A stretch of 64,000 nt of DNA from positions 372,001-436,000 of the forward strand of contig NZ_AUBQ01000004.1 of NCBI RefSeq assembly GCF_000429325.1, read 5' to 3'. The DNA comes from Fundidesulfovibrio putealis DSM 16056. Lineage in GTDB: Bacteria > Desulfobacterota > Desulfovibrionia > Desulfovibrionales > Desulfovibrionaceae. A model generated the notes under the pieces. It searched no databases. It was given only the letters and a program-made list of their open reading frames with translations, and had not been told where the DNA came from. The translations under genes were made by a program, and so were the position numbers. This document shows positions 55,322 to 63,079 of this stretch, piece after piece (position 1 is the stretch's first letter; every line of letters begins with the position of its first letter).

Positions 55322-55789
55322 GTGAACACAATGCAGAACCGTTCCGTTGAAATGGCCGTGGGCCTGTTCGTGCTGGCCGGGCTTCTGTGCGCCGCATACC
55401 TGACCGTGCGCCTGGGCAAGATGGAAGTGCTTGGCGCGGACGGATACGAGGTGAAGGCCCGTTTCATCGACGTGACCGGACTCAAGGACGGCGCGAACGT
55501 GGAACTCGCCGGAGTGCGCGTGGGGCGCGTGTCGGGCATTACCCTTGCCCCGGACAAGAAGGCCATCGTCTCGCTGAATCTGGCCAAGAATGTGGTCCTG
55601 ACCGACGACGCCATCGTGTCCATCAAGACCAGCGGCCTTATCGGCGATAAATTCGTAAAAATCACCCCTGGCGGCGCGGGCGACCCCGTGAAGCCGGGCG
55701 GTTTGCTCACCGAGACGGAATCTTCCATCGACTTGCAGGATCTCATCGGGAAGTATGTCTTCGGCGGAGTCCAAGAGGAGAAGAAGTGA
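55322..55789 (+). CDS. mlaD: MlaD-family (MCE-domain) lipid-transport protein
   Basis: This is a 155-residue protein with one N-terminal membrane anchor (about residues 11-28, AVGLFVLAGLLCAAYLTV) and one MCE domain (about 40-135, VKARFIDVTGLKDGANVELAG). MCE proteins form the hydrophobic channel of the Mla complex. The start is GTG at 55322, with GAGG eight bases upstream; an ATG three codons later is possible. mlaC follows with a one-base overlap. Confidence 0.9.
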   Translation: MNTMQNRSVEMAVGLFVLAGLLCAAYLTVRLGKMEVLGADGYEVKARFIDVTGLKDGANVELAGVRVGRVSGITLAPDKKAIVSLNLAKNVVLTDDAIVSIKTSGLIGDKFVKITPGGAGDPVKPGGLLTETESSIDLQDLIGKYVFGGVQEEKK

Positions 55790-56370
55790 TGGCGCGTTGC
55801 CTTAGCGTGCTGTTTTTCCTGTTGCTGCTGGCCGGATCGCCCCAGGCGGCCCTGGCGGGCCAGGCCAAGGAGGCGTTGCAGGCCAGCGTGGACAATGTGT
55901 TGAACGTGCTGAGCACCACCAAGCCAGGCGAACCTGGCCGCAAGGACAAGCTTTACGCCGCAGTGGGACGCGTGTTCGATCCCGAGGAGTTGGCCCGGCG
56001 CACCCTGGCCTCCCACTGGGAGCAGTTCAGCCCCGATGAGCGCAAGCGCTTCACCGTCGCATTCCAGACACTTCTTGAACGCACCTACCTGCGCCGCATT
56101 GAAGCCTACACCGACGAGAAGGTCATATTCCTGGAAGAATCGAGCCTTGGCGAAGACCGCTGCGAGGTCAGCACCAAGATCGTAACTTCTTCCAAGGAGG
56201 TACCCATCGTGTACAGGCTCATCAAGAAGAACGACTGGAAGGTCTACGATGTGATGATCGAAGGCGTGAGCCTTGTGCAGAACTACCGCAACCAGTTCAA
56301 CCAGATTCTGGTCAAGGACAGTCCGGCTCAGCTCATAACAAAAGTCGAATCCATGGGCGCGGCCAGTTGA
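55789..56370 (+). CDS. mlaC: MlaC-type periplasmic phospholipid carrier
   Basis: This is a 193-residue secreted protein of the MlaC/Ttg2D family, which shuttles phospholipids between inner and outer membranes. The signal peptide (residues 2-23, LSVLFFLLLLAGSPQAALAG) is followed by the lipid-binding region KDKLYAAVGRVFDPEELARR. The conserved FTVAFQTLLERTYLRRIE and NDWKVYDVMIEGVSLVQNYR complete the signature. Its start overlaps the mlaD stop by one base (TGATG), so the two are coupled. Confidence 0.92.
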   Translation: MARCLSVLFFLLLLAGSPQAALAGQAKEALQASVDNVLNVLSTTKPGEPGRKDKLYAAVGRVFDPEELARRTLASHWEQFSPDERKRFTVAFQTLLERTYLRRIEAYTDEKVIFLEESSLGEDRCEVSTKIVTSSKEVPIVYRLIKKNDWKVYDVMIEGVSLVQNYRNQFNQILVKDSPAQLITKVESMGAAS

Positions 56371-56451
56371 CCGTGTCCGATATGGCGTATATCTTTGGGG
56401 TTGCGGTCAATCAGTGTTTCGCGTGCTCTCTGAGCCACCATACAATTTAGG

Positions 56452-57240
56452 ATGTCCATGATGCGCCCCGTTTCCCGCAGCCCCCTGCCTCTCGTCCTGG
56501 TCCTGCTGCTTGCCCTAGGCGCCCTGAACGGATGCGCCGCCAAAAAGGCCGCACAACCTGCCGAGGCCCCCGAGGACACAGGATACCCCCAGATAGCAGA
56601 CCCGCTGGAGCCCTGGAACCGCTTCTGGTTCGGCTTCAACGACGTCTTCTACATGGGCATCGGAAAGCCCTTCAGCAAGGGCTACACCACCGTACTGCCC
56701 AAGTACGCCAGGGACCGCATCGAGAACGCCTACTCCAACCTGCTCTTTCCGGCGCGCTTCATGAACGCCATCCTGCAGTTGCGCCCGGACAAGGCCTCCC
56801 GCGAACTTGGCCGCTTCATCATAAACTCCACCTTCGGCCTGGGCGGCCTCTACGACCTTGCCGCCGCAGACCCCAACATGAAGCCCCAGCGCCTGGACTT
56901 CGGGCAGACCCTGGGAGTCTGGGGCATGGGGCACGGCTTCTACCTTGTGCTGCCCATCGTCGGCCCCACCTCCCTGCGCGACACCGTAGGCATGGCCGTG
57001 GACGCCACCGCACAGCCCACCACCTACATCGACGCCCCCTACGTGCTCACCGTGGGCATAGGCGCTGTGGGCAGAATCAACAGGCTGCCGGAAATGCTGG
57101 ACATCTACGAAGAGATCAAGCGCGCGTCCCTGGAGCCCTACGTGGCCTCCCGCGACGCCTACGCGCAGCTTCGCGCCCGCATGATCCAGGAAGCCCTCAA
57201 GGATGCCTGGGTGAAGACAGGCTCCCAGCCTCAGCAGTAG
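56452..57240 (+). CDS. mlaA: MlaA (VacJ) outer-membrane lipoprotein
   Basis: MlaA removes misplaced phospholipids from the outer leaflet of the outer membrane. The 262-residue protein has a lipobox LNGCA (mature Cys about residue 27), then DPLEPWNRFWFGFNDVFYM, the VacJ N-terminal motif. It continues with INSTFGLGGLYDLAA and DFGQTLGVWGMGHGFYLVLP. It lies 81 bases after mlaC, so it may be separately transcribed or in the same operon. A terminator follows. Confidence 0.93.
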   Translation: MSMMRPVSRSPLPLVLVLLLALGALNGCAAKKAAQPAEAPEDTGYPQIADPLEPWNRFWFGFNDVFYMGIGKPFSKGYTTVLPKYARDRIENAYSNLLFPARFMNAILQLRPDKASRELGRFIINSTFGLGGLYDLAAADPNMKPQRLDFGQTLGVWGMGHGFYLVLPIVGPTSLRDTVGMAVDATAQPTTYIDAPYVLTVGIGAVGRINRLPEMLDIYEEIKRASLEPYVASRDAYAQLRARMIQEALKDAWVKTGSQPQQ

Positions 57241-57265
57241 CACCCGGCCCGTTTTCATCGAAAAT

Positions 57266-57295
57266 GCCCGCGCATGCCGAATGGCCTGCGCGGGC
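57266..57295 (+). terminator. Terminator of mlaA
   Basis: A perfect 9-bp stem (GCCCGCGCA at 57266-57274, TGCGCGGGC at 57287-57295) with a 12-base loop is followed by TTCCTGTTTTCC. Plausible but with a modest T tract. Confidence 0.62.
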
Positions 57296-57359
57296 TTCCT
57301 GTTTTCCTGTTCAGCAGTCCTGCGGACAGATAAAGTGCCGGTTCCGAAAGCGCTGCGCC

Positions 57360-59144
57360 CTACACTTCCATTTTGTCGCTGGCGAAACGGTAGGTGTCGC
57401 GTCCCGCGTCCTTGGCGGCATACAGGGCCGCGTCGGCGCGCTGGATGAGGGGCTCGGGCTCGTCGCCGTCCCAGGGATACATGGACAGGCCCGCGCTGAC
57501 GGTCATGCGGATGGCGAATCCGCCCACGCTCTTGATTTCCCTGACCGCCTTGAGCATCTTGGAGGCAACGGCCGCCACCCCTTCGGGCGTCTTCACCTCT
57601 GGCAGTATCACCAGGAACTCGTCGCCCCCCATGCGGCCCACGGTGTCCGAACGACGCAGCAAGCCATCCAGCTTCACCGCCACCGAACGCAGCAGCAGGT
57701 CGCCCACGTTGTGCCCCAGGGTGTCGTTGACCATCTTGAAGCCGTCCAGATCCAGAAGCATCACTGCCAGCAGACACCCTCGACGCCTGGCCTGGGCCAG
57801 GCCCTGCTCCAGCCGGTCCGACACCAGGAAGCGGTTGGGCAGGCCGGTCAGGGCGTCGTGATAGGCCATGTGCTTGATGGTCTCTTCAGCCAGATGTCGC
57901 TCGGTGACGTCGCGCAGCAGGATCACGTATCCGGACGATTTCCGGTCGTCTCCCATGATGCCGTTGATGCAGCAGTCCAGGAAGCGCTCGCGCCCCTTGG
58001 AATCGAGCCTGGCGGAAAAGGAATGCTGGTTGCCGCGCCGGACCTTGGCGGCAACTGATTTCATTCGCCTGGCGGAGATGCCCATGCGCTTGTGCAATTC
58101 CGATATGTCGTCCCAGGCCCCTTCGGAATGGCCGAGCCCCGCGTCCTTGAGGATATTTTTAGCTGCCTGGTTCATGAACACAATGCTGTCGCCCTCGGTG
58201 GCGGCGATGCCCATGTCCATGGACGTATTCAGAATGGTGTTCAGATAGTCGGACTTGCGGGCTGCCTCGTACACGGCCTCCCGCAGGAGTTGGTCCTTTT
58301 CCCGGATCACCTCCTTGAGCATCTCCACATACCGGGCTTCCATGCCTTTGACGATGTCCGACTGGGTCAGGAGCCCCACCGCGTGCCCCGCCTCGTCCAC
58401 CACCACCAAGCGACGGATGGTCTTGTCACGCATGATCTCGGCCGCATGATGCACCGGCAGCATGCCCGTGACCGTGACCACCGGGCTGGACATGACCTGG
58501 GAGATGGGCGTGACCGCAAGGTCGATCTGATCGGCCAGGAAGACCACCATGTCCCGCTCGGTGACGATGCCCGCCGGGAGCCCCTCCCCGGTGGCAACCA
58601 CGCAACTGTAAGGCCCCTTCAACATCAGGTCAAAAGCCGCCTGCACGCTCTCGGCGCTGTCCAGGGAAGCAACGGACCGGGTCATGATCTGATGCACCCG
58701 CTTGACGTCCACGAAATATTCGACGCCAAGATTCTGAACCATGTTGGTCTGGGTGACCATGCCCAGCGCCTTGCCCTTGGCGTCCACCACGACCAGATGG
58801 CGGATGCCCTGCTCAAGGAGCATGGTAAACGCCTGGGGGATGGGCGTGTCCGGCCCGGCTGTGAGTACCGGGCTGGACATCAATTCGCTCACGTTTCTGG
58901 AGAACACGTCCCGGCCCAAGGTTCCCACGGCGGCGATGACGCCCCGCTCAGTCAGGATTCCCACCGGGCAACCCCGCCTCATCGCCAGAATGGAACTGAT
59001 ACGGTTTTGGCGCATGCACTCCAGGGCTTTTTTCATGGGAGCGCTCGCTGGGACGCCGACAACTCCCGGCGTGAGGATGTCGTTCAGTGTACTGCTGGCG
59101 CCTGGACGCTTCAGGGAGTATGGGGAGGAAGGGTATGTATGCAT
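57360..59144 (-). CDS. Four-CBS, PAS, GGDEF signalling protein
   Basis: This is a 594-residue signalling protein. Four CBS domains (about 20-75, 88-140, 150-205 and 212-268) bind adenine nucleotides in other proteins. A coiled region and a PAS domain (about 300-410, VYEAARKSDYLNTILNTSM) follow. A GGDEF domain (about 425-590) contains GRMGGDEF with an upstream RXXD I-site (RRSD), so it is likely an active, feedback-inhibited diguanylate cyclase. No EAL domain is present. The four-CBS input suggests energy-status control of c-di-GMP. Confidence 0.9.
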   Translation of the reverse strand: MHTYPSSPYSLKRPGASSTLNDILTPGVVGVPASAPMKKALECMRQNRISSILAMRRGCPVGILTERGVIAAVGTLGRDVFSRNVSELMSSPVLTAGPDTPIPQAFTMLLEQGIRHLVVVDAKGKALGMVTQTNMVQNLGVEYFVDVKRVHQIMTRSVASLDSAESVQAAFDLMLKGPYSCVVATGEGLPAGIVTERDMVVFLADQIDLAVTPISQVMSSPVVTVTGMLPVHHAAEIMRDKTIRRLVVVDEAGHAVGLLTQSDIVKGMEARYVEMLKEVIREKDQLLREAVYEAARKSDYLNTILNTSMDMGIAATEGDSIVFMNQAAKNILKDAGLGHSEGAWDDISELHKRMGISARRMKSVAAKVRRGNQHSFSARLDSKGRERFLDCCINGIMGDDRKSSGYVILLRDVTERHLAEETIKHMAYHDALTGLPNRFLVSDRLEQGLAQARRRGCLLAVMLLDLDGFKMVNDTLGHNVGDLLLRSVAVKLDGLLRRSDTVGRMGGDEFLVILPEVKTPEGVAAVASKMLKAVREIKSVGGFAIRMTVSAGLSMYPWDGDEPEPLIQRADAALYAAKDAGRDTYRFASDKMEV

Positions 59145-59235
59145 GCGTGTCTGTCACTTTAACAATACTGAACGCCTTCCGGCAATAGGTTGCATACGTA
59201 TCTGCAATTGCATGGCAACACCTCGAAATTCAGCT

Positions 59236-59481
59236 TCATTTTCTGAATCCACGCAACTGCATGCGGTCGCAGTTATGGACGCAGTTGTCGTATTGCGACT
59301 CTTCCTGGATGTTCTTCACCCAGGCCTGCTCGGTGGTTTCGGGCTGCAACTTTGGTTTCCTGCAAGCCTGCACGCACCGCCTATATTGCTCATCCAGCTT
59401 CCGTTCCTGGTCAGTTCCGCCGGATGCGGCCAGGCAAGATGTGGATATGGCCAGAATGCATGCGAGCACCATCAATCGCAT
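59236..59481 (-). CDS. Small secreted twin-CX3C protein
   Basis: This is an 81-residue protein. The N-terminal hydrophobic stretch (MRLMVLACILAISTSCLA) is a signal peptide. The mature part carries two CX3C motifs, CVQAC and CVHNC, about 29 residues apart, with charged helix-forming sequence between and after. Twin CX3C proteins in other systems form a disulfide-braced helical hairpin, so an oxidised periplasmic form is expected. AAGGGG precedes the ATG at 59479-59481. It is divergent from the secreted gene at 59637. No function is known. Confidence 0.75.
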   Translation of the reverse strand: MRLMVLACILAISTSCLAASGGTDQERKLDEQYRRCVQACRKPKLQPETTEQAWVKNIQEESQYDNCVHNCDRMQLRGFRK

Positions 59482-59636
59482 AAGCCACCCCTTGCGGTTG
59501 AAAATGTCATACGCCGCGCTCAATCAACCGTATCGACAGTTTTTTTAAAAGCCTTATGTCGTCTGCGGCACTGTTCCGTTCTGGACAGACTCCTCACATT
59601 GTTGCATGGGAAACCGAAACGCAAGCCGGAGTGTTT

Positions 59637-60089
59637 ATGCGCCATGTTTCGTGGCCTCTTCTCGCCCTCGTGGTGGTGCTGCTGACCTGGGGTTCACCCT
59701 GGGCGCAAAGCAGGCCAAACAACGCCACCCCGGAACTCAACCGTGACCAGGACGACAACGTCCCGGATGTGATCCAGTATATCGTCCAGCAGCGCACGCA
59801 GTGGGACTTCGAGCCCGGCAGCCCGGAATCGCGAGCCTTCACCCAGTTGCTCAACTTCGGCGACAGGCCCTGCTACGTGCTGGAGGGACGCATCATCCCT
59901 TCTCTGGTAGGCGACGGCTTCGAGGCGGAATGCCGCTGCCGGGACGGAAGCGTCCGGTTGCTGGATTACGATGAGAAGCGCGTTTTCACCGAGCGGATGT
60001 ACATTGACCACCGACCATACGAACTTCCTGAGATATATGTAAAAAAGCCGGAAGACGAAGTGCTGACCGTGCTGAAAACGACGAAATAG
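59637..60089 (+). CDS. Secreted protein of unknown function
   Basis: This is a 150-residue protein. The N-terminal signal (WPLLALVVVLLTWGSPWAQ) is followed by an acidic mature region with DRPCYVLEGRIIPSLVGDG and CRCRDGSVRLLDYDEKR, three Cys in all. No named family is recognised. ATG 59637 is preferred because GGAG lies six bases upstream; an earlier in-frame ATG (59556) would add 27 non-signal residues. The following Cys-rich gene starts 88 bases later. Confidence 0.68.
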   Translation: MRHVSWPLLALVVVLLTWGSPWAQSRPNNATPELNRDQDDNVPDVIQYIVQQRTQWDFEPGSPESRAFTQLLNFGDRPCYVLEGRIIPSLVGDGFEAECRCRDGSVRLLDYDEKRVFTERMYIDHRPYELPEIYVKKPEDEVLTVLKTTK

Positions 60090-60176
60090 ACACCCCTTGC
60101 ATTTCCCCGGGGACAGGACGACACAGGGACGACGCCCACAACACGGCGTCCAAAGGCATAAGCAGGCAGGTATAAC

Positions 60177-60575
60177 GTGAGCTCACCAACACCCCGGAAA
60201 CTCGGCGCGCAGGAGGCCATACGCAAGTTCTGCGTAGCCTGCATGGGGGGCTCTTACCTTCTGGTGGCGCAGTGCGCCGAAGCCTCCTGCCCGCTGCATG
60301 AGTTCCGCCAATCCCCGGCCCCCGACCTTGCGAAGGCCACGCGCCCCCCGGTGCGGGCCATCCGCCGCCAGTGCCTGGCCTGCTGCTGCGGCGACCGCGA
60401 CAGGGTGCGGGCCTGCGCCGCCTCCCCGGCCTGCAAGCAGCCCTTTGAACCGTGCGTGCTCTGGCGCTTCCGGCTCGGCTCCAGGCCTGAAATATTCGAG
60501 CGCCGCAAGAAAAAGGCTCGGAGCACGCTGCTCACCCTGCCGGGCCTCACCCTCGAGAAGACTGAGACTGCCTGA
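60177..60575 (+). CDS. Cys-rich protein with a duplicated CX2CX10C module
   Basis: This is a 132-residue soluble protein. The motif CX2CX10CX4CPL (Cys19, 22, 33, 38, then PLHEFR) recurs as CX2CX10CX5C (Cys66, 69, 80, 86) with extra Cys70, 71 and 93, ending VLWRFR. The repeated pattern suggests two metal sites. The C-terminal tail is basic. The start is GTG. Similar motifs occur in uncharacterised proteins of sulfate reducers, but that is recollection, not a search. No function can be assigned. Confidence 0.72.
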   Translation: MSSPTPRKLGAQEAIRKFCVACMGGSYLLVAQCAEASCPLHEFRQSPAPDLAKATRPPVRAIRRQCLACCCGDRDRVRACAASPACKQPFEPCVLWRFRLGSRPEIFERRKKKARSTLLTLPGLTLEKTETA

Positions 60576-60965
60576 CGCCGGGAAAGCCTTACCCTCCCTT
60601 TCGTCCCGGCTTCCTTGTCCATTCATCCCCGATTTTTTGCACCTCATCTGATTCGTTGACTCAAGAATAAGTCTGGGGCATAGAATGAATTCATGCATGC
60701 CTGCCGCCTGCCGCTGTCTGGACAACCGGACGGTCTGAGCCTTATGCCGCGTCCGAATAGTCGGACGACATGTGCCAATCCGGTGAACCGGACACGGCAC
60801 CCTGCTCCAACGTGCTGATATTACTAACACAGCACTGTTGGAACGAAAGTTGTAAAGAACCGCGACAGTTCTTCGCCACGGGACGGACATCATGCCGTGC
60901 CGCTACCCGAAGCAGAACAAGTCGGAAATTCCGGGCACGAACCCGGCTTCCAGCGTGGAGTCAGA
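60576..60965. other. 390-base intergenic region upstream of acyl-CoA synthetase
   Basis: No gene is supported. It contains three CGGAC-containing motifs (near 60726, 60761, 60787), two short perfect palindromes (GTCCGA/TCGGAC at 60751-60766, TCCGGT/ACCGGA at 60779-60792), and a hairpin at 60807-60841. A promoter was not clearly identified. Confidence 0.5.
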
Positions 60966-63062
60966 ATGCACCTTGACGCGCTTTTCAGCCCGAAAACCGT
61001 GGCCGTTATCGGCGCGTCCAGAACTTCAGGCAAAATCGGACATACCATACTTCAAAATATGATCGAGGCTGGTTTCAGGGGCGAGTTGTACCCCGTAAAC
61101 CCTCATGCCGACTCCATTCTCGGCCTTAAGGCGATGCACAGCATAGCCGAACTCCCCTCGCCCCTGGACCTGGCCGTGCTGGCCGTTCCGCGCGATGCCG
61201 TCGTGCCGTCGCTCAAGGCGCTTTTGGCCCATCGACTGCGCGCGGCCGTGGTGGTCTCCGCCGGGTACCGCGAGTCCGGCAAGGAAGGCTGGAAGATCGA
61301 AGGCGAAGTGGCCCGCATCTGCCGCGACAACGACATCGCGCTCATCGGCCCCAACTGCCTGGGGGTGCTCTCCACCGCTGACGGCGTCAACGCATCTTTC
61401 GCCCCGGGCTTTCCCCGCAAGGGCAACATCGCCTTCTTCTCCCAGTCGGGTGCCCTGTGCTCCGCCATCCTGGACTGGGCCATCGGCGAGTCCATCGGCT
61501 TCTCCAAGTTCGTGAGCCTGGGCAACAAGGCCGTGGTGGACGAGACCCACATGCTCTACGCCCTGGCCCAGGACCCCGACACCAAGGTGGTGCTCGGCTA
61601 CGTGGAGAACGTGGAGCACGGCGAGGCCTTTCTGCGCATGGCCCGCAAGATCACGCGCGAAAAGCCCGTGATCATGCTCAAGGGCGGCACCACCGCCGCC
61701 GGAGCCAAGGCCGCGTCCTCGCACACCGGGGCAATGGTCGGCTCCGAGCACGCCTACGAGGCGGCCTTCCGCCAGACCGGCATCCTTCGCGCCCACACCG
61801 TGTCCGAAATGTTCGACCTGGCCCAGGCCTTCTCCACACAGCCCCTGCCCCAGGGGCCGCGCCTGGCCATCGTCACCAACGCGGGCGGTCCTGCCGTACT
61901 GGCCGCAGACGCCGCCGAGAAGTCGCTCCTCAGCATGACGCCGCTCTCGGCCCAGACAGTCGAAGCCCTGAAGGCCGACCTCCCCACCACCGCCGGCATA
62001 TACAATCCCGTGGACATCCTGGCCGACGCCACCGGGGAGCGCCTGGAACGCGTGGCCTCCGTGGTGTTGGACGACCCCCTGGTGGACAGCATGATGGTGC
62101 TCATCGCGCCCACGGCCTTCACCGACCCCGTTAAGCTGGCCCAGGCCGTGGTGAACGTCGCTGCCGACACCCACAAGCCAGTCATGTGCTGCTTCATGGG
62201 CAAGGCGCGCATGGAGCCGGGCATCGCCATTCTGCGCGAGGCGTCCATCCCCTGCTACTCCTTCCCGGAGCAGGCCGTGCGCAGCCTGGAGGCCATGTAC
62301 CGCTACGGCGTGCGCAAAAGCCGTCCCTCTCCGGTGATGGCCAGCGTGGAAGGCCGCAAGGACGTGGTGCGCCGGGTGATAAAGGACGTCCGTGCCCAGG
62401 GCATGACCGACATTCCCGAGGACCTGGCCCACGAGATCCTCAAGGCCTACGACCTTCCCGCCGCCAGGGCCGCCCTGGCCCGCACTTCGGACGAGGCCGT
62501 GGCCGCAGCCGCCAAGATCGGCTACCCTGTGGTATGCAAGGTCGCCTCGCCACAGATTTCCCACAAGGCGGACGCCGGAGCGGTGGTGGTGGGAGTAGAA
62601 ACTCCCGACGCCCTGCGCCAGGCATTCCTTGAAATCACCGGACACGTGAAGATCACTCGCCCCGACGCCCACGTCACCGGATGCATGATCCAGGAGCAGG
62701 CCCCCCAGAACATGATGGAGGTCGTGATCGGATTTCGCCGCGACGACCACTTCGGGCCGCTTCTGCGCTTCAGCCTGGGCGGCATCTACATGGACGTGCT
62801 GGGCGACATCTCCTACCGGCTGGCCCCGGTGTCCATGCACGACGCCCGCCAGCTCATCCGGGGAATCGACTCCTACATGCTGCTCAAGGGCGTGCGCGGT
62901 GAACCCGCCGCCAACATCGAGACCCTGGAGGACATCGTCATCCGGCTCTCGCAACTGGCCATGGACTTCCCGGAAATTTACGAAGCCGAACTCGGCCCGG
63001 TGCTCGTCAACAATGAACGTGCCGTCGTGGCCGACGCGCGCCTGATGCTTCTGCCACGCTAG
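60966..63062 (+). CDS. ADP-forming acyl-CoA synthetase (acetate--CoA ligase family)
   Basis: This 698-residue enzyme makes or uses acyl-CoA with ADP/ATP conversion. A CoA-binding domain (residues 10-140, VAVIGASRTSGKIG) is followed by a ligase domain with the phosphorylated His expected in SSHTGAMVGSEHAYEAAFR. The ATP-grasp domain occupies about residues 470-698 (YPVVCKVASPQISHKADAG). The start ATG 60966 has GGAG six bases upstream. The following gene starts 18 bases later and encodes a BioD-like phosphotransacetylase N-domain, a common pair in acetate metabolism of this lineage. Confidence 0.9.
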   Translation: MHLDALFSPKTVAVIGASRTSGKIGHTILQNMIEAGFRGELYPVNPHADSILGLKAMHSIAELPSPLDLAVLAVPRDAVVPSLKALLAHRLRAAVVVSAGYRESGKEGWKIEGEVARICRDNDIALIGPNCLGVLSTADGVNASFAPGFPRKGNIAFFSQSGALCSAILDWAIGESIGFSKFVSLGNKAVVDETHMLYALAQDPDTKVVLGYVENVEHGEAFLRMARKITREKPVIMLKGGTTAAGAKAASSHTGAMVGSEHAYEAAFRQTGILRAHTVSEMFDLAQAFSTQPLPQGPRLAIVTNAGGPAVLAADAAEKSLLSMTPLSAQTVEALKADLPTTAGIYNPVDILADATGERLERVASVVLDDPLVDSMMVLIAPTAFTDPVKLAQAVVNVAADTHKPVMCCFMGKARMEPGIAILREASIPCYSFPEQAVRSLEAMYRYGVRKSRPSPVMASVEGRKDVVRRVIKDVRAQGMTDIPEDLAHEILKAYDLPAARAALARTSDEAVAAAAKIGYPVVCKVASPQISHKADAGAVVVGVETPDALRQAFLEITGHVKITRPDAHVTGCMIQEQAPQNMMEVVIGFRRDDHFGPLLRFSLGGIYMDVLGDISYRLAPVSMHDARQLIRGIDSYMLLKGVRGEPAANIETLEDIVIRLSQLAMDFPEIYEAELGPVLVNNERAVVADARLMLLPR

Positions 63063-63079
63063 CAAGGAGACCAGCACTC

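Noticed and set aside
60780-60810. Possible sigma-54 promoter upstream of the acyl-CoA synthetase (GGCAC ... TGC)
   Set aside because: The spacing between the GG and GC elements is too short (about six bases rather than ten).
61026-63077. A 683-codon open frame on the minus strand opposite the acyl-CoA synthetase
   Set aside because: High GC makes the complementary frame open; the protein is His/Gly/Val-rich and low complexity, without motifs, and the plus-strand gene has clear domains.
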